A stretch of DNA of 64,000 bases from Yponomeuta sedellus (GCA_934045075.1 OW203738.1:248001-312000), one strand, 5' to 3'; positions 1 to 10,785 are shown, numbered from the stretch's first letter. Notes: generated from the sequence alone by a model not told the origin. Translations and numbers: made by a program.

Positions 1-692
1 TTAAACTGATAGGGGGAGCGTGTGCCTGGAAATAAAAAATAAATAAGAATTTGGCAAGGGAATCCGGGGGTTCCGTAATCCTCAAAGGGATATAAGGTCT
101 CAAATGATTTTAAAATGTCATTTCAATATCGTGCTATAGACTAACGTGAGTAGGTAGTTGTTTTAACGATGTATTTACACACACATACACACCCTCACAC
201 CCACTCACACACATATTTGGCTAAGTTTATTTTCTATTTATCTTTTTCTTTCGTAATATCATCTCAAACTAAACTAGAATAATGCTATGGAAGAGCGGAG
301 TCACCTAGTACAGGCATTGTATGCTTAAAAGGTGACTCCAATTACTATGTACCGAAAAATAATGAAGAAAAAGAATAAAGATTTTTGTATTGCACCGCAA
401 TAACATAATGACTCTCCCGAACATCAATTACAGACGTAATAATATACCATTAGAGCACAGCAGTACGTCGCGACAAAAGTATGCAAATTGCACGAAACTG
501 CCGACCCAATTAGTTATTCAAGAGGTCACATTGTAGGTACAGCCTACACGATCGACCCCACCTATCATATTGCCGATCATGGAAGAAGACCGACAGAAAT
601 ACCACTTTTACTATGTACCTTTTAACCCAATTTAATTAATAGTAAAGGAAAATTATATTTACTTGACAGCCGCATACAACGCTAATGGGTGT
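1..692. other. Unassigned AT-rich DNA
   Basis: No gene is recognised. A short CA/CT-rich simple repeat lies near 175-214. A 10-bp inverted repeat (GGAGTCACCT at 297-306, its complement at 330-339) surrounds a 23-nt spacer; its meaning is unknown. Confidence 0.6.
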
Positions 693-962
693 CTTCGTCG
701 TCGTCGTCGTCAGGCTATACTAGTCCACTGCTGGACATAGCCCTTCCCTAAAGAGCGCCACGTTGTGCTAACATAGGGGGTAATGCCCATAATCCCCACG
801 CTGGGCATGCGGGTTGGGGATCGCAGTTCGGTGGAATTGTACTGCAGGGGGCGCTGCTGCCCACCCCCTGGTTTGTGTCCCTTGGTCGCCTTTTACGACA
901 CCCGCGGGAAGAATTGGTTTGGTGCTATTCTCTAGGGAGACACCACACAGCAATGGGTGTCG
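693..962 (-). repeat. LINE-type 3'-end repeat (CTGCTGGACATAG family)
   Basis: About 270 bp that match 27490-27756 almost throughout and 10687-10785 and 30681-30818 in part. Read on the minus strand it ends with CTATGTCCAGCAGTGGAC and a trinucleotide tail (GAC repeats here, GAA repeats in other copies), the usual 3' end of lepidopteran non-LTR elements. No coding capacity is seen, so this is a 5'-truncated 3' UTR. Confidence 0.75.
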
Positions 963-2325
963 ATGCATGTAATGCCGACAAGCAGTAGAGCTGGCTGAGA
1001 CTGAGAAGCGGAAAGATAATTTTCTATTCAGAGAAATCTAAACACCTCAGGAATTGATTCTTTCTAGACTCGTTTAACAATCTACTATTTAATGGTTACT
1101 TATTAATATTAGGTATATTGTAACTAATATTGTATACTTTTGTTACTAACACTCTATAGGCATTACTTGAAATAAATAAACACTATATAACCCACTTTGA
1201 CAGTGCAATCGGTAAAACATTACTATTGTAAAGTTGTTGCATTTACTCAGTAATAGTGTAGTTATGTCGTAGTTCAAACAATAAAGTAGACAAATTACCA
1301 ATAAATTGACCTTGGAATGGTGAGCTTTTATTCTAGGTTTAATTTGCACAATTTGCGGAATATTGATAAGGAGGTTAAAGATTCTCTCCGTATTCAGAAT
1401 ATCTCCGATTGAAGTCCTACAGAGTAAGGACCAGTAAGAATGCTATGTTTGGACACAAAAGAAGAATCTGTCTTTCCATTGGACGGCCGTTCCGTACGGT
1501 ACCTACTCGTATTGTCTCGGCGTAGCGTATACGAGTGTAAGGGCAAATCGGATGAGGCCGGGTGGCTATTAACCCGTACAAATTCAATTAGCGAGATTAG
1601 AGGCGCGGACAATGGCGGCAGCCGAGCGCACCGCGCTGACTCGGCGCTGCCGCGGCCGCCGGAGCCGGCTGCCCGGAAGAAAGCCCGGGACCTGGAAACG
1701 CTCAGCTGTTGTATTAATACAGGATTATACCAAAAATAAAGACAAGAGTTTGTTTACTGTTCATAGAAGAGAAGCACATGTTTTCCTTTTTAATTATGGT
1801 CGATATTAGTTTATTTACTTGTATTAAGAAACGCAGAGGTATACAGATTTATGTCAGATAATGCATGTCAAAATAAACTTAGTACTAATTATTCTAAGAA
1901 TTCATCCACTGATTTCGTCAAAGTAATTATTAATTATTAGCTTTACGGGTAAAACAATTAAATCTGACTTGTTTGAATTACTAATAGGGATCGGTCCGTT
2001 TAATTGCACTGTAACATAAACACCAGCGTCCTCGGTAGTTTTAAAGTACAAATAACATTCAAATATGCAATACAAATAATAAGGCAGTTTATATTAATTT
2101 ACCTTAAAATACTCAATTTCCGTCCACTATTGGAGTTAGAGAGAAAGCTGGACTCTAGTTTTAATATTTCTTAATGAATCATTTTGTGGCATTTTCGTTC
2201 CTCCGAATGCAGTAAATTATAAAAAAAATTGTCTTCGGGAAAATTTCGGAAAATGTTCTGAATTCGATTTCTAAACTATTATTAGGTATGTATACTATTT
2301 ATAACTTCTGAAAGAACATAAAAAA
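963..2325. other. Unassigned DNA with a GC-rich island
   Basis: Mostly AT-rich and not repeated in the window. A GC-rich block at about 1590-1700 contains AATTAGCGAGATTAGAGG followed by GGCGGCAGCCGAGCGC. Short open frames cross it but show no recognisable domain; it could be a regulatory island. Confidence 0.4.
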
Positions 2326-2375
2326 GTGCGGTACCCTCGGTGAGCAATTTCGACTCGTACTTGGCCGGTTTTTAG
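2326..2375 (+). repeat. 3' end of the ACTTGGCCGG repeat
   Basis: Contains CTCGGTGAGCAATT and ACTCGTACTTGGCCGGTTTTT-like sequence, matching the right ends of the longer copies at 10034-10557 and 26893-27346. Confidence 0.7.
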
Positions 2376-2392
2376 TGTTTATTCCGCTTTTA

Positions 2393-2430
2393 AGTGGCGC
2401 TGGTACACTATTATACGTACCAGCGCCACT
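2393..2430. repeat. Perfect 14-bp hairpin
   Basis: AGTGGCGCTGGTAC at 2393-2406 and its exact reverse complement at 2417-2430 surround a 10-nt loop. It lies just after an ACTTGGCCGG repeat end. Confidence 0.9.
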
Positions 2431-3120
2431 ACAAAGCTAACAATCTTTGTTGAAAAGAGTAGACTTTTTTAAGTAGAGCAGGGTTTTGCCGGATATGATT
2501 TATATTCGTACCGGCAAAGCGCATTACTTGCCACTTGAATAAAATTACGAAAATTCAGATTTTTCGAAAACATACAAAACCAGAAGGAATCACCAGACAA
2601 ATTTACTATCAAATACGAACTGTGAAAGTAGTGTTTCAGCCATTGCGTATTTTTAGGTAACTCTGTTATCCGGAGTTCATCGGTTTTGGCACACCAAATT
2701 TAAACTTGCAAATTTTTGTCAACCGCGCCACACGGACAATCAAATTATACTGGTCACGATACCACACAAATGAATTTGGTAAACTTTGGTTCGGTCTACC
2801 ATTCTATGGATCCCTCTTCATAATCCAATTACAATGACATCTTTCATCCGTGAAAAGCATCTCCCGCTGACATATAAACAGAGCGAGCCTCAACAGAGAG
2901 TGAACAGTGAAGTTATTGGCAACTTCAGCAGCGCTGGGGTTCGACCAACTATTCGTCAACTATTTCACAAATAAGCGAGCCTTAATAAGCACTTTTGCCG
3001 TTTAAATTACAAAGGGGAGTTCAGAAGGGAAGGGTCGGCTCCAAAGTCAATGCAGGTAGAGAGGTACAGAAACTTCGCTTTGGTACAACTTTTTTTCTAT
3101 GTAGCCTATTAACCTTTCAC
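2431..3120. other. Unassigned DNA
   Basis: No gene or repeat is recognised. The 60-90 residue open frames here show no known motif. Confidence 0.5.
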
Positions 3121-3124
3121 CTCT

Positions 3125-3262
3125 CACTAAAGGACTTTCTCTCAGAGGGAGAGTACGGGCTAAATTACAATGCGTGCCCGCCGTGGATTGGCTATTTCAA
3201 GCACCGAGGTATTTGGACAACTCAGACACTTCGATTTCCTCACAATGTTTTCCTTCAATAAT
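3125..3262 (-). repeat. SINE family B, 3' half
   Basis: On the minus strand it reads through the family B core (gaggaaat..., then the GGCACGC block, then the CTCTGAGAGAAAGTCC tail). It matches 22868-22990 and 60640-60752 in the same orientation and 29090-29365 in the opposite one. The tRNA-like head is missing. Confidence 0.7.
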
Positions 3263-3344
3263 AACTTAATAAATTATTAATAGTAAGTTACAGTAGTTAC
3301 GTTTAGACATGGTCTACCACACGTGGTCGAGCCTCAACCGCAGG

Positions 3345-3515
3345 AAAGTTTAAATTTCGAACCTCTTTACAATATTTTCTGTATTATTTACAGGCAGCCT
3401 GTAAATAATAGTTCTCAGTTGGGAGAGCGCTGGTACGGTTAGCCAGAGGTCGCGGGTTCGTGTACCGGCATGGGCGGAATTTTTAGCGTCTAAATTGGTT
3501 TTTAACAGAAGCTGA
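3345..3515. repeat. Family A inverted composite, degenerate
   Basis: A minus-strand piece (TTCGAACCTCTTTACAATA...) runs to about 3396 and a plus-strand tRNA-like head plus TTTTTAGCG tail follows from 3411. A perfect 14-bp palindrome with a 1-nt loop (3382-3395 / 3397-3410) lies at the turn. Confidence 0.75.
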
Positions 3516-4125
3516 TATCTATATTACAGACCTCGTCTAGCTTAGATATCAGCTGTAACTTTAAATCTGAAACCTCAACGACATCACATCTCAATAAATA
3601 TTTTAAGTTTAAGAAACAGTGTAAAGCAAAGTAAAAGGTTTCTTCTTCTGCCAAATAAATTTAATTTCATTTCAATTCACCTTTTATACCTTAACTTTTT
3701 GCACAACAGATCTTTTGTGCAGTAAAGAACTAATAATAATAGCAACAAATAGTGAAATGCAAGTCGAAGGTTTAGTATGTCTGGACCGGTATTTCTGTGT
3801 CTAACGAGTTTACTATTTAGAAGGCCTGCTGTCTGCATTTTGTGTCGGAATTAACTCGATACTTTGAGGGTCTCGCTCTAGAATGAGATTTTAATAGGCG
3901 CTCAGTAATTCACGACACTCGGCATATTTATAAGGTGCCTGTGCTTACATAAAACATGGTGAAAGGATTAACAGGCACCGGTTCAAAAAGATTTATTTAT
4001 TTGAAGGAGTTTTAATAACTCAATCCAAATTATGTCACAAGCTGCTTTGAAATATATAATGTTAAACTGTGAATATTAATTACAAAGTAATTAAAACAGA
4101 ATATAGGTAGTGGGTAAGAGTACGT
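3516..4125. other. Unassigned DNA
   Basis: No gene or recognised repeat in this AT-rich stretch. Confidence 0.5.
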
Positions 4126-4287
4126 AATATAGAGAATATTGTAAAGAGGTTCGAAATTTCACTGATGCCGGTGAGTTGCCCATTGGCTCAGTTGGAAAGT
4201 TGGCACGGATAGCCAGAGGTCGCGGGTTCGAATCCCGGCATGGGTGAAATTTTTAGCCTCTAAATAGGTTTTTAAAAAAGAGTTCCT
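4126..4287 (+). repeat. Family A tRNA-like SINE, 5'-truncated
   Basis: Runs from the GTACGTAATA block through GAGGTTCGAAATTTCACTGA, the tRNA-like head (A box TGGCTCAGTTGG, B box GGGTTCGAATCCC) and ends at AATAGGTTTTTAAA. The longer A-rich tail of some other copies is absent. Confidence 0.85.
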
Positions 4288-4692
4288 TGTGCACCGGATG
4301 TCATCTTATTAATATTATAAACTAGCTAGTTGCCCCGCGATGTTACCAGCGGTTTGTCGACTTTCCCATGGGAATAAGATATTTTCCCGCAGTAAAACGT
4401 AGCTTATGTTTCAATCAAGGGTACCAATTCCATACCAAATTGTCTCCAAATCGCTCCAGCCCTTTAGACAGGAAGAAGCAACAAACATACGCACTCACAA
4501 ACTTTTGCCTTCAAAATATTAGTGTGATGTGATGCTAGTGTGATGTGGTGTGATGTAATGATGTGAAGATGTTACTCAATCACGCAATACTGAACGAAGT
4601 TTCATGAAAGACCAAGATCAGAGACATCGGATACTTAATAGCCCAGTAATGTGTTCCCGCGAGATAATTTCTAACGCGGACATACAACTAAC
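4288..4692. other. Unassigned DNA with GTGATGT-type simple repeat
   Basis: Contains a degenerate GTGATG/GATGTAATGATG stretch at about 4520-4572. Nothing else is recognised. Confidence 0.5.
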
Positions 4693-5178
4693 AGTATAAA
4701 AATACTAGCTTTAACCCTTTTTTAAAAACCTATTTAGAGGCTAAAAATTCCACCCATGCCGGGATTCGAACCCGCGCCCTCTGGCTGTGTTAGGGAAGCG
4801 CAGTAGACTTTAGCGTGATAGCATAGGAAAACACTAGAAATAATATCAATCGGAATGTCTGTATTCCGTACGTCATTACAAAACCAATGACACCGCAAGA
4901 TAAACACAAAAGTCACCGTAACATAAGTCAATGCAACTTATGGCCAATAACTTATAATATGCAAGACCTCCAACAGGCTGTCCGTGCCAGCGCTCTTTCC
5001 AACTGAGCTAATGGGCGACTCATCGGCATCGGTGAAATTTCGAGCCTCTTTACAACATTCTTTTACATATCTGTTTACATATCTGACTGAAGTAATTTGC
5101 ATCACTTGCAGCCCCGAGTACCTACTTCGTACCAGTTAGGTTTTACATCGGACTGATATCGCTGTACCCACATGACCC
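4693..5178 (-). repeat. Family A SINE split by a 193-bp insert
   Basis: The minus-strand copy starts with TTTTTAAAAACCTATTTAGAGG and breaks within CCTCTGGCT. It resumes at 4976-4982 and continues to the CTGTACCCACATGA end of the unit. The six bases GGCTGT are present on both sides (4783-4788 and 4976-4981), so 4789-4981 looks like a later insertion. The insert has no obvious inverted ends and is not recognised. Confidence 0.8.
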
Positions 5179-5882
5179 TTTACTAAGTACCTGTACCGGC
5201 GCTGGAGTAGCTCGCTTCTTCAGCACATACTAAGTCAGCATCATTTTACATTTGCCACACCCACTGCAATGAATATGCCTTACCTATTTTGATGTAGGTA
5301 AATATCGTACCTTGTATGTTATAATTTTAGATTTCTTATGTTTGGACATTGTGTTTCTCTTAACTGCTGTACCCGGCTTATGCTGTTTTGTTTTTGTACA
5401 TTTACGCGGGTGTGTGCAAATAGAAACAAAATTTTCATCCGCATATCTATCTATTTAAATATAAAGCAGGGCTTATACTTTTCACTGCTCACTTCAGCAA
5501 CCTCGTGACCAAAACGAAATTCAACTATTGATCTTCCCCATCGTGGAGGGCAAACAAGTCACGAGCACATGAGTCCATGCCAAACAATAATATCGGAGAC
5601 AAATAAGAGAGCGGAGCTTCCTATCCTTTCCCCGATATGAAATAATGAACCGTCTAGCAGGGAAGGCGAAGCCGACGACGTAATCTCAGGGCGGTGCGCG
5701 GTCGCAGGTGCGTCGCCGCTTTAATGAGTGCTTCTTATTGTACCGCATTCATGCAGCGGGCTCGCCTTCGAGCAGCGAGGTGTAGAAGATCCGAACCCTA
5801 CCAAAACGTCCGGAATAGGCTATTTGACAATGTTCTTAAAACCAAATCCGATTTTTCGTTTGTGTTTAAGAAGTGATTATAT
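5179..5882. other. Unassigned DNA
   Basis: No repeat is recognised. The open frames here lack known domains. Confidence 0.45.
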
Positions 5883-5962
5883 GCTTTTTAATGCACTAAC
5901 CCGTGCTAAGGACAATTTTAAAAACCTATTTAGAGGCTAAAAATTCCACCCATGCCGGGATT
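5883..5962 (-). repeat. Family A SINE, left part of a copy broken by a LINE
   Basis: Runs from TTTTTAATGCACTAACCCGTG to CCACCCATGCCGGGATT and stops where LINE sequence begins. The rest resumes at 8096 beyond the LINE poly(A). About 36 bp of SINE (the B-box side of the tRNA-like part) are missing between the two parts. Confidence 0.85.
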
Positions 5963-5969
5963 ATAAAAA

Positions 5970-6885
5970 ATGTGTAAAAAGTGCGCATTGTTTAGTGATA
6001 TTTACAATAGCTCAACTATGGTGTCTACGTCTCGAGGTAAGAGAGTTACGCAACCATGGGTTAGCCACACACTCAACAAGATGATAAACATTAGAGATGA
6101 ATTGTTTAGAAAATGGAAAATTAAACCTGATAGCATGTGTCGTCGGTTAGAATATACGAAATATAGAAATAAATTAAATAAAAAGATACATAAAGCTAGG
6201 AATAAGTATAGACAGGAACAATTACAAAGGTAAAAGTGATCCTAGAAAGATCTGGACGCAGATTAATAACTGGTTAGGAAGAAATAAGGCTAGCTTAGAT
6301 GATGTAATACTGAAATACTTAGGGAAAACTGATAATGTAATAAATATCTCTACAAACTTTTCAAAAACATTTACAGAAGAGATTGATAAAATTAAACATA
6401 AATGTGACGTTAAATTTCTGAGTAGAAAAGAGTATGTAAGGGAAAATAGTAGCTATTTAAGATACCAAAATGTAAGTGCAGAAGAAATTGAAAAAATTAT
6501 AGATAAATTATGTATGGAAAAATCTCCTGGGTCAGACGGAATAAGGGTGCGAGATTTAAAATATGTTAAGAAACAAATAAGCCCAATAATAGCTTACTTT
6601 ATAAATAACTGTGTTAAAAAAGGGATTTACCCGGATAACTTAAAACAGGCCTTAATTAGACCAATTTATATACAGGGTAGTCATTTAGACTACTCTAACT
6701 ATAGGCCGATTGCTATCCTAACAGTCTTAAATAAAATTACAGAAAAAGTAATTGTACGCCGGATAACAGATTTTTTGGAAAAGTGTAATGTGTTAAGTCA
6801 CTCGCAACATGGCTTTAGAGCAGGGCGTAGTACGGCGACTGCACTGTCAGAATCGAATATGAATGTTTACATAACGATAAGTTGA
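5970..6885 (+). pseudogene. LINE ORF2 relic: linker and RT fingers
   Basis: Two frames join into one relic. The first (5970-6233) carries SRGKRVTQPWVSHTLNKM and the basic linker. After one frameshift near 6232 the second stays open to 6885 and reads PRKIWTQINNWLGR, then KSPGSDGIRVRDLKYV, DYSNYRPIAILTVLNKITEK and QHGFRAGRSTATAL. These are RT motifs 0-2. The frame then runs into unrelated residues and a stop just before the MITE. The catalytic blocks A (FxxD), B (GxPQGS) and C (YADD) are absent, so no active RT can be made. Confidence 0.85.
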
Positions 6886-6888
6886 ACT

Positions 6889-7199
6889 GAGTGCTTAGTG
6901 CGAGTTTGACAGATCCAATCGAATAACTTAACTACCGCGTTAATCGAGCATTGAGTAGTGAGTATGAGTAAGTTAACCGTTCGAAGTTCGTGGCAAAACG
7001 CTGTCACAGTACAACTTGCACTCGCGTTTATTCGTGTTTTGGCTGGTAAACGTGTTCACTTCTCAACGTAAACCATTACAACTCGCACTCAGCAATTTTA
7101 ATTTCCATACTTGTCGCTAGGTGGCGCTTCCTCGATGCCATAGAAATATGAGTTTACGTTAACGCGATCGAGTAGTTAAAAAACTCGCACTAAGCACTC
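6889..7199. mobile_element. MITE with GAGTGCTTAGTGCGAGTTT terminal inverted repeats
   Basis: A 311-bp segment that begins with GAGTGCTTAGTGCGAGTTT and ends with its exact reverse complement; subterminal bases are also partly complementary (TTAACTAC/CGCGTTAA blocks). It has no coding capacity. It sits where the RT palm of the surrounding LINE should be. I see no clear TSD, so superfamily is not assigned. Confidence 0.8.
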
Positions 7200-7209
7200 T
7201 GTACCTGTA

Positions 7210-7724
7210 ACGAGATCGAATTTGTGGAAAGGTATAAATACCTAGGACTTACTATAGATCGAAATATGTCCTGGAAGGCACATGTACATGACGTTTGTTG
7301 CAAACTTAGGGCGGTACTTACTAACTTTTACCATCTGCGTGGAGTGGCAAATAGGGCTATACTTTATACCGTATATTTCGCACTGGTAGACTCGATACTG
7401 TCGTATGGGCTGAGTAGCTATGGTTGTACGTTTAAGACTTACTTAGATCAAATTAAAGACCTACAAATTCGGTTTCTAAAACAGCTAGTGGATAAAAATA
7501 CAAAAGTAAACTGCAAAGGATATTATAGTAAGCTATTTGAAATCTGTAAAATTTTGCCTGTACACGAAAAAGTAAAGCTTTTATTGACAGTAGAACAATA
7601 TGGCATTAATTCGTATAAAATACCTATAACATGTAAAATGAATTCTAAATTATTATGGTATGCGTATGAGAAAATATCTCATTCCGAAAATATTAAACGA
7701 TCTTCTGGTTACTTTAAGATGTGA
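7210..7724 (+). pseudogene. LINE ORF2 relic: RT thumb and C-terminus
   Basis: Open from about 7210 with EFVERYKYLGLTIDRNMSW, the conserved block after the RT catalytic core, then a thumb/connection region (LRAVLTNFYHLRGVANRAI) and a C-terminal part with GYYSKLFEICKILPVHEKV. It ends at a stop at 7722-7724. It belongs with the fragment at 5970-6885. A related C-terminal motif (LFKVCKIMPIEKK) appears in the LINE relic at 45535. Confidence 0.8.
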
Positions 7725-8003
7725 GAATGTCTGTAAAGTCACATATAAGAAAAAAGTTGTAGAATTTCTGTTAAGTCAACTAACTGTAGTTGATGTGTAT
7801 GTAGGTAGTGGGTAGTTGGCTAGTTTGGATTCTGCCCGGCACACTGACCTCTTGTTCGTGGCAATGTCATGTGACTGACCGAACCCAAGCCTTAGGCGTA
7901 GGGCGAGCAAGAGGGTAGTGTGTAGGGAGTCTTTAAATTTCTTTTTTAGTATTTGTATGTGCCTAGCATATAAGATAACTTGAACATGTAAAACCAAGAG
8001 CAT

Positions 8004-8033
8004 CTGCCAACAAACTGTTATGCAGTTTGGCAG
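8004..8033 (+). other. LINE 3'-UTR stem-loop
   Basis: CTGCC-aac-AAACTG-loop-CAGTTT-GGCAG, preceded by ACCAAGAGC. The same plan with different bases occurs at 45958-45988 in another LINE copy, also after ACCAAGAGC. A conserved 3' hairpin is a likely RT recognition structure, but that role is inferred. Confidence 0.7.
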
Positions 8034-8095
8034 AAACCAACTTCTGTATTTTTTTGTATTTTTATTTGAATAAATGTTTTCAAAAAAAAAAAAAA

Positions 8096-8232
8096 TTCCA
8101 ACTGAGCTAATGGGCGACTCAACGGCATCAGTGAAATTTCGAACCTCTTTACAATTCTCTCTGTATTACGTACAGCCAGCTACTTTTTAGCCTCTAAATA
8201 GGTTTTTAAAATTGTCCTTACCACGAGTTTTA
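8096..8232. repeat. Family A SINE, right part beyond the LINE
   Basis: Resumes at TTCCAACTGAGCTAATGGGC (minus strand) and continues to CGTACAGCCAG. It then switches to a plus-strand tail (TTTTTAGCCTCTAAATAGG, then TTGTCCTTACCACG). The copy broken by the LINE was therefore already an inverted composite. Confidence 0.8.
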
Positions 8233-8282
8233 GCACGAGAGCATAGGTGTTTAAGAAGTGCTCAGAAAGTGATAATTTTTAA

Positions 8283-8480
8283 ATGTTTACTGTATTCTTT
8301 CTATTCCTCTTCTTCTTATGGTGTCTCTCCGACTAGCGAAGGTTGGCAGTCAGCTCTCCATGTTTCTCTATGTCTCTCGCAAAGCGGAAGAGCTCGGCAG
8401 CACTTGCGATTGCGGTCCACTCCCGTAAGTTTCTCAACCAGGATTTCTTTCTTCGGCCTAAGCGTCTCTTGCCTGCGTTT
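8283..8480 (-). pseudogene. RTE/Proto2-like LINE C-terminus and 3' UTR
   Basis: The minus strand reads EWTAIASAAELFRFARDIEK and GELTANLR, then a short UTR ending in AAGAAGAAG. The plus-strand relic at 48070-48590 ends the same way (ELTANLQ-like, then TAAGAAGAAG). Only the last roughly 50 codons remain. Confidence 0.7.
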
Positions 8481-10033
8481 TCCCCATAATTATTACTGTT
8501 TCATTATCATTATTTATTGCATTGGCATTATTATTACTCGTATTTTTCCAAAAAAAGCAAATAAATCATCTTTTAAATAAGCCGACAAAACGCTTTCTTG
8601 AGCAATATGGCGTCGCACTGTGCGAGGCCCCTGCGGACACTGCTAGTCGCAGTCGCACAGGAATTAGTGACGTCACTAGTCAGTAAACAAACAGACGTCA
8701 GGTCAACTCTCGGGTTCTCGGATCGCTATATTTACTGACCTGTGACTTCATTAAAGATTTGACCAATCCTGGCCAGTTTCGACAAAATAGCTACAGATAT
8801 AAAGTGATCATGTTTTATTTTTATTTTTCATAATTTATGACTTTTAAAATCTATTTTATGAGTCATAATTATTGACACAATTTTTTTTCACACTGTCAAA
8901 TAGCCTGTTGAGGTAGTTAAGTTTTTCCGAATAAATAATCACGATTAGACCTGACTATAAACTGCGTATGAGCGTCGCGAGTCATTAAGAAATACTGTCC
9001 GTGTGCAGATCCGCGGGAAACCAAAATACCTTCTTTTTCCTGTGGTGCCATCTCCTATCGGAGGTCGGCTATGATTGTGGCTACTTTAGCGTGACGTGGC
9101 GGCTCGGAACAAATTGATAGTGCTTATCCGAAACCATTCAGCCAAGTTTATCAGTCAGTGAGTTCTTCTACAGACTTAAAGATACCCAAAGATACGTGGC
9201 ACAAGACTCACATGCACACAATGCTATCAGTAATACAAAATAAGCTCCTTGCTCAGCTAGGCCTATGTCTAAAGCCTTGACTTGACCAACCCCACATCTT
9301 GTGGAAACATAACGGCATTTCCGTTGTGCAAGGGCTGTACTTGCACAGATACTATCACAGACTTATGGTAAGAAACTAAGTTACTGGTCTTTAATAATTT
9401 GTCATGGAATAATTCTACAGGGAAGAGCGAGTAATAGTGGTCTTCCACTATGAAAGGAAATTTCCGGCCAGGCCTCCTCCATGCCTGTCGACGGCCGGTG
9501 TTCCCACTGTTGTTAGTTGGGCGTTATATTTATGGCATGTCATGTAAAACACTTTGATTGCGCGATCCAGGAATGTTGGAGTTTGCGCAGAGTTGACATG
9601 TGCTTGCTTGCCATAGTTCCATGTAACAGCCAGGGTCATATTTTAATACCAAAATATAGGGGTTGTAGAGTTAAATCTTGCAGAGATAGGGCTTGACTCC
9701 AATAAGATATAAGATACATATCAACACATTCGTTCGTCATCTTCCTCGCGAATTAGTGCCAAGCGAGGAACATTTGCCATTATAACCGCAATGATTGTTG
9801 CCCATTTTGCGCCAGACGGAGAGGGTTCAGTAGGACCTTTTTCCGCTTTTATGCACCCCATTTCTATTTTAAGTGTACTTAGTGCATCGTTTGTGTGACA
9901 TTCTATAGGTTTCTATAATAAATTCCATGAAGATATATTACGCTTGCTTAAAACGCGGACCTTACCAAAAGGGCTACTATAACATGATATGAACTAGAAC
10001 CTAGAGTGTTAATCGATTTCCGTTAACAGCGGG
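8481..10033. other. Unassigned DNA
   Basis: No repeat shared with the rest of the window and no recognisable gene. The open frame at 9448-9639 has no known motif. Confidence 0.45.
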
Positions 10034-10557
10034 CGTTTTTAGGGTTCCGTACCTCAAAAGGAAAAAACGGAACCCTTATAGGATCACTTTGTTGTCCGTC
10101 TGTCCGTCCGTCCGTCTGTCAAGACCCTTTTTCTCAGGAACGCGTGGAGGTATGAAGCTGAAATTTATATCAATTACTCAAGTCTACTGTCCCTTGAAGC
10201 TGTGAAAAAATCAAACTTCTAAGCCAACGCAATCAAAAGATACAGCCGTTTATGCCGCAAATTTTCGACACTTGCAAGGGAATCAAAACCTACAGGGTGC
10301 TTCCCGTGAACTCAGAATCTTGAAATTTGGTACGAAGCAACGTCTTATAGCATAGATAAAGGAAAAATTACGAAAACCATAAATTTTTAGTTACATCTCA
10401 TAATATATATTTTTTTAATAATTTTAAACTTACTACCCATTTCCTCATAAACGCGTAGAGGTATTAAATTGAAATTCATACCAAATACTCAGGTCTATAA
10501 TACAGGTTTGTACGGAACCCTCGGTGCGCGAGTCTGACTCGCACTTGGCCGGTTTTT
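10034..10557 (+). repeat. Full-length CCGTCCGTC...ACTTGGCCGG repeat
   Basis: Starts with TTTTTAGGGTTCCGTACCTC, folds into a hairpin with ACGGAACCCT about 15 nt later, runs through GTCCGTCTGTCCGTCCGTCC, and ends with ACGGAACCCTCGGTGCGCGA and ACTCGCACTTGGCCGGTTTTT. A second near-complete copy is at 26893-27346. It is a widespread lepidopteran repeat type; the element class is not certain to me. Confidence 0.8.
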
Positions 10558-10686
10558 ATTTCTCTTTCAGTTTACTTTCAGATACTTACGTGTTATAAGA
10601 CAGGTTGTGTTTTTTTTCATTAGTGGCACTAGTAAGCACTACAGCGTTAGGCAACGTGAAGTCTTATTAGCAACTTAGTAGATTCT

Positions 10687-10785
10687 TCTTCAGGCTATAT
10701 TAGTCCAATGCTGGACATGGCCCTCCCCTAATGAGTGCCATAGCACAAGTTGTGCCATCATTGGGGGGTAATGCCAATGGTATAT
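10687..10785 (-). repeat. Short CTGCTGGACATAG-family fragment
   Basis: CTTCTTCAGGCTATATTAGTC through GGGGGGTAATGCC, matching the 3' terminal 95 bp of the copies at 693 and 27490. Confidence 0.75.

Larger units (their letters stand above)
5963..8095 (+). mobile_element. 5'-truncated non-LTR retrotransposon (Jockey/CR1-like) in a SINE
   Basis: A LINE relic of about 2.1 kb that ends in a 3' UTR with a hairpin (8004-8033), an AATAAATG signal and a poly(A) run (8082-8095). It encodes part of an endonuclease-RT linker, the RT fingers and a post-RT domain, but the RT palm is missing and a MITE occupies the gap. It is inserted in a minus-strand family A SINE whose halves flank it. The clade call rests on the linker (KYRNKLNKKIHKARNKY), KSPGSDGI and YKYLGLTID motifs; the exact clade is uncertain. 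Confidence 0.85.

Noticed and set aside
1612..1809. GC-rich frame starting ATGGCGGCAGCC
   Set aside because: Looks like a first exon, but the downstream sequence is AT-rich without a recognisable protein. Kept only as a GC-rich island.
10100..10125. Short tandem CCGT repeats as a possible CRISPR or microsatellite locus
   Set aside because: They are a fixed internal part of the CCGTCCGTC...ACTTGGCCGG dispersed repeat. CRISPR is not expected in an animal genome.
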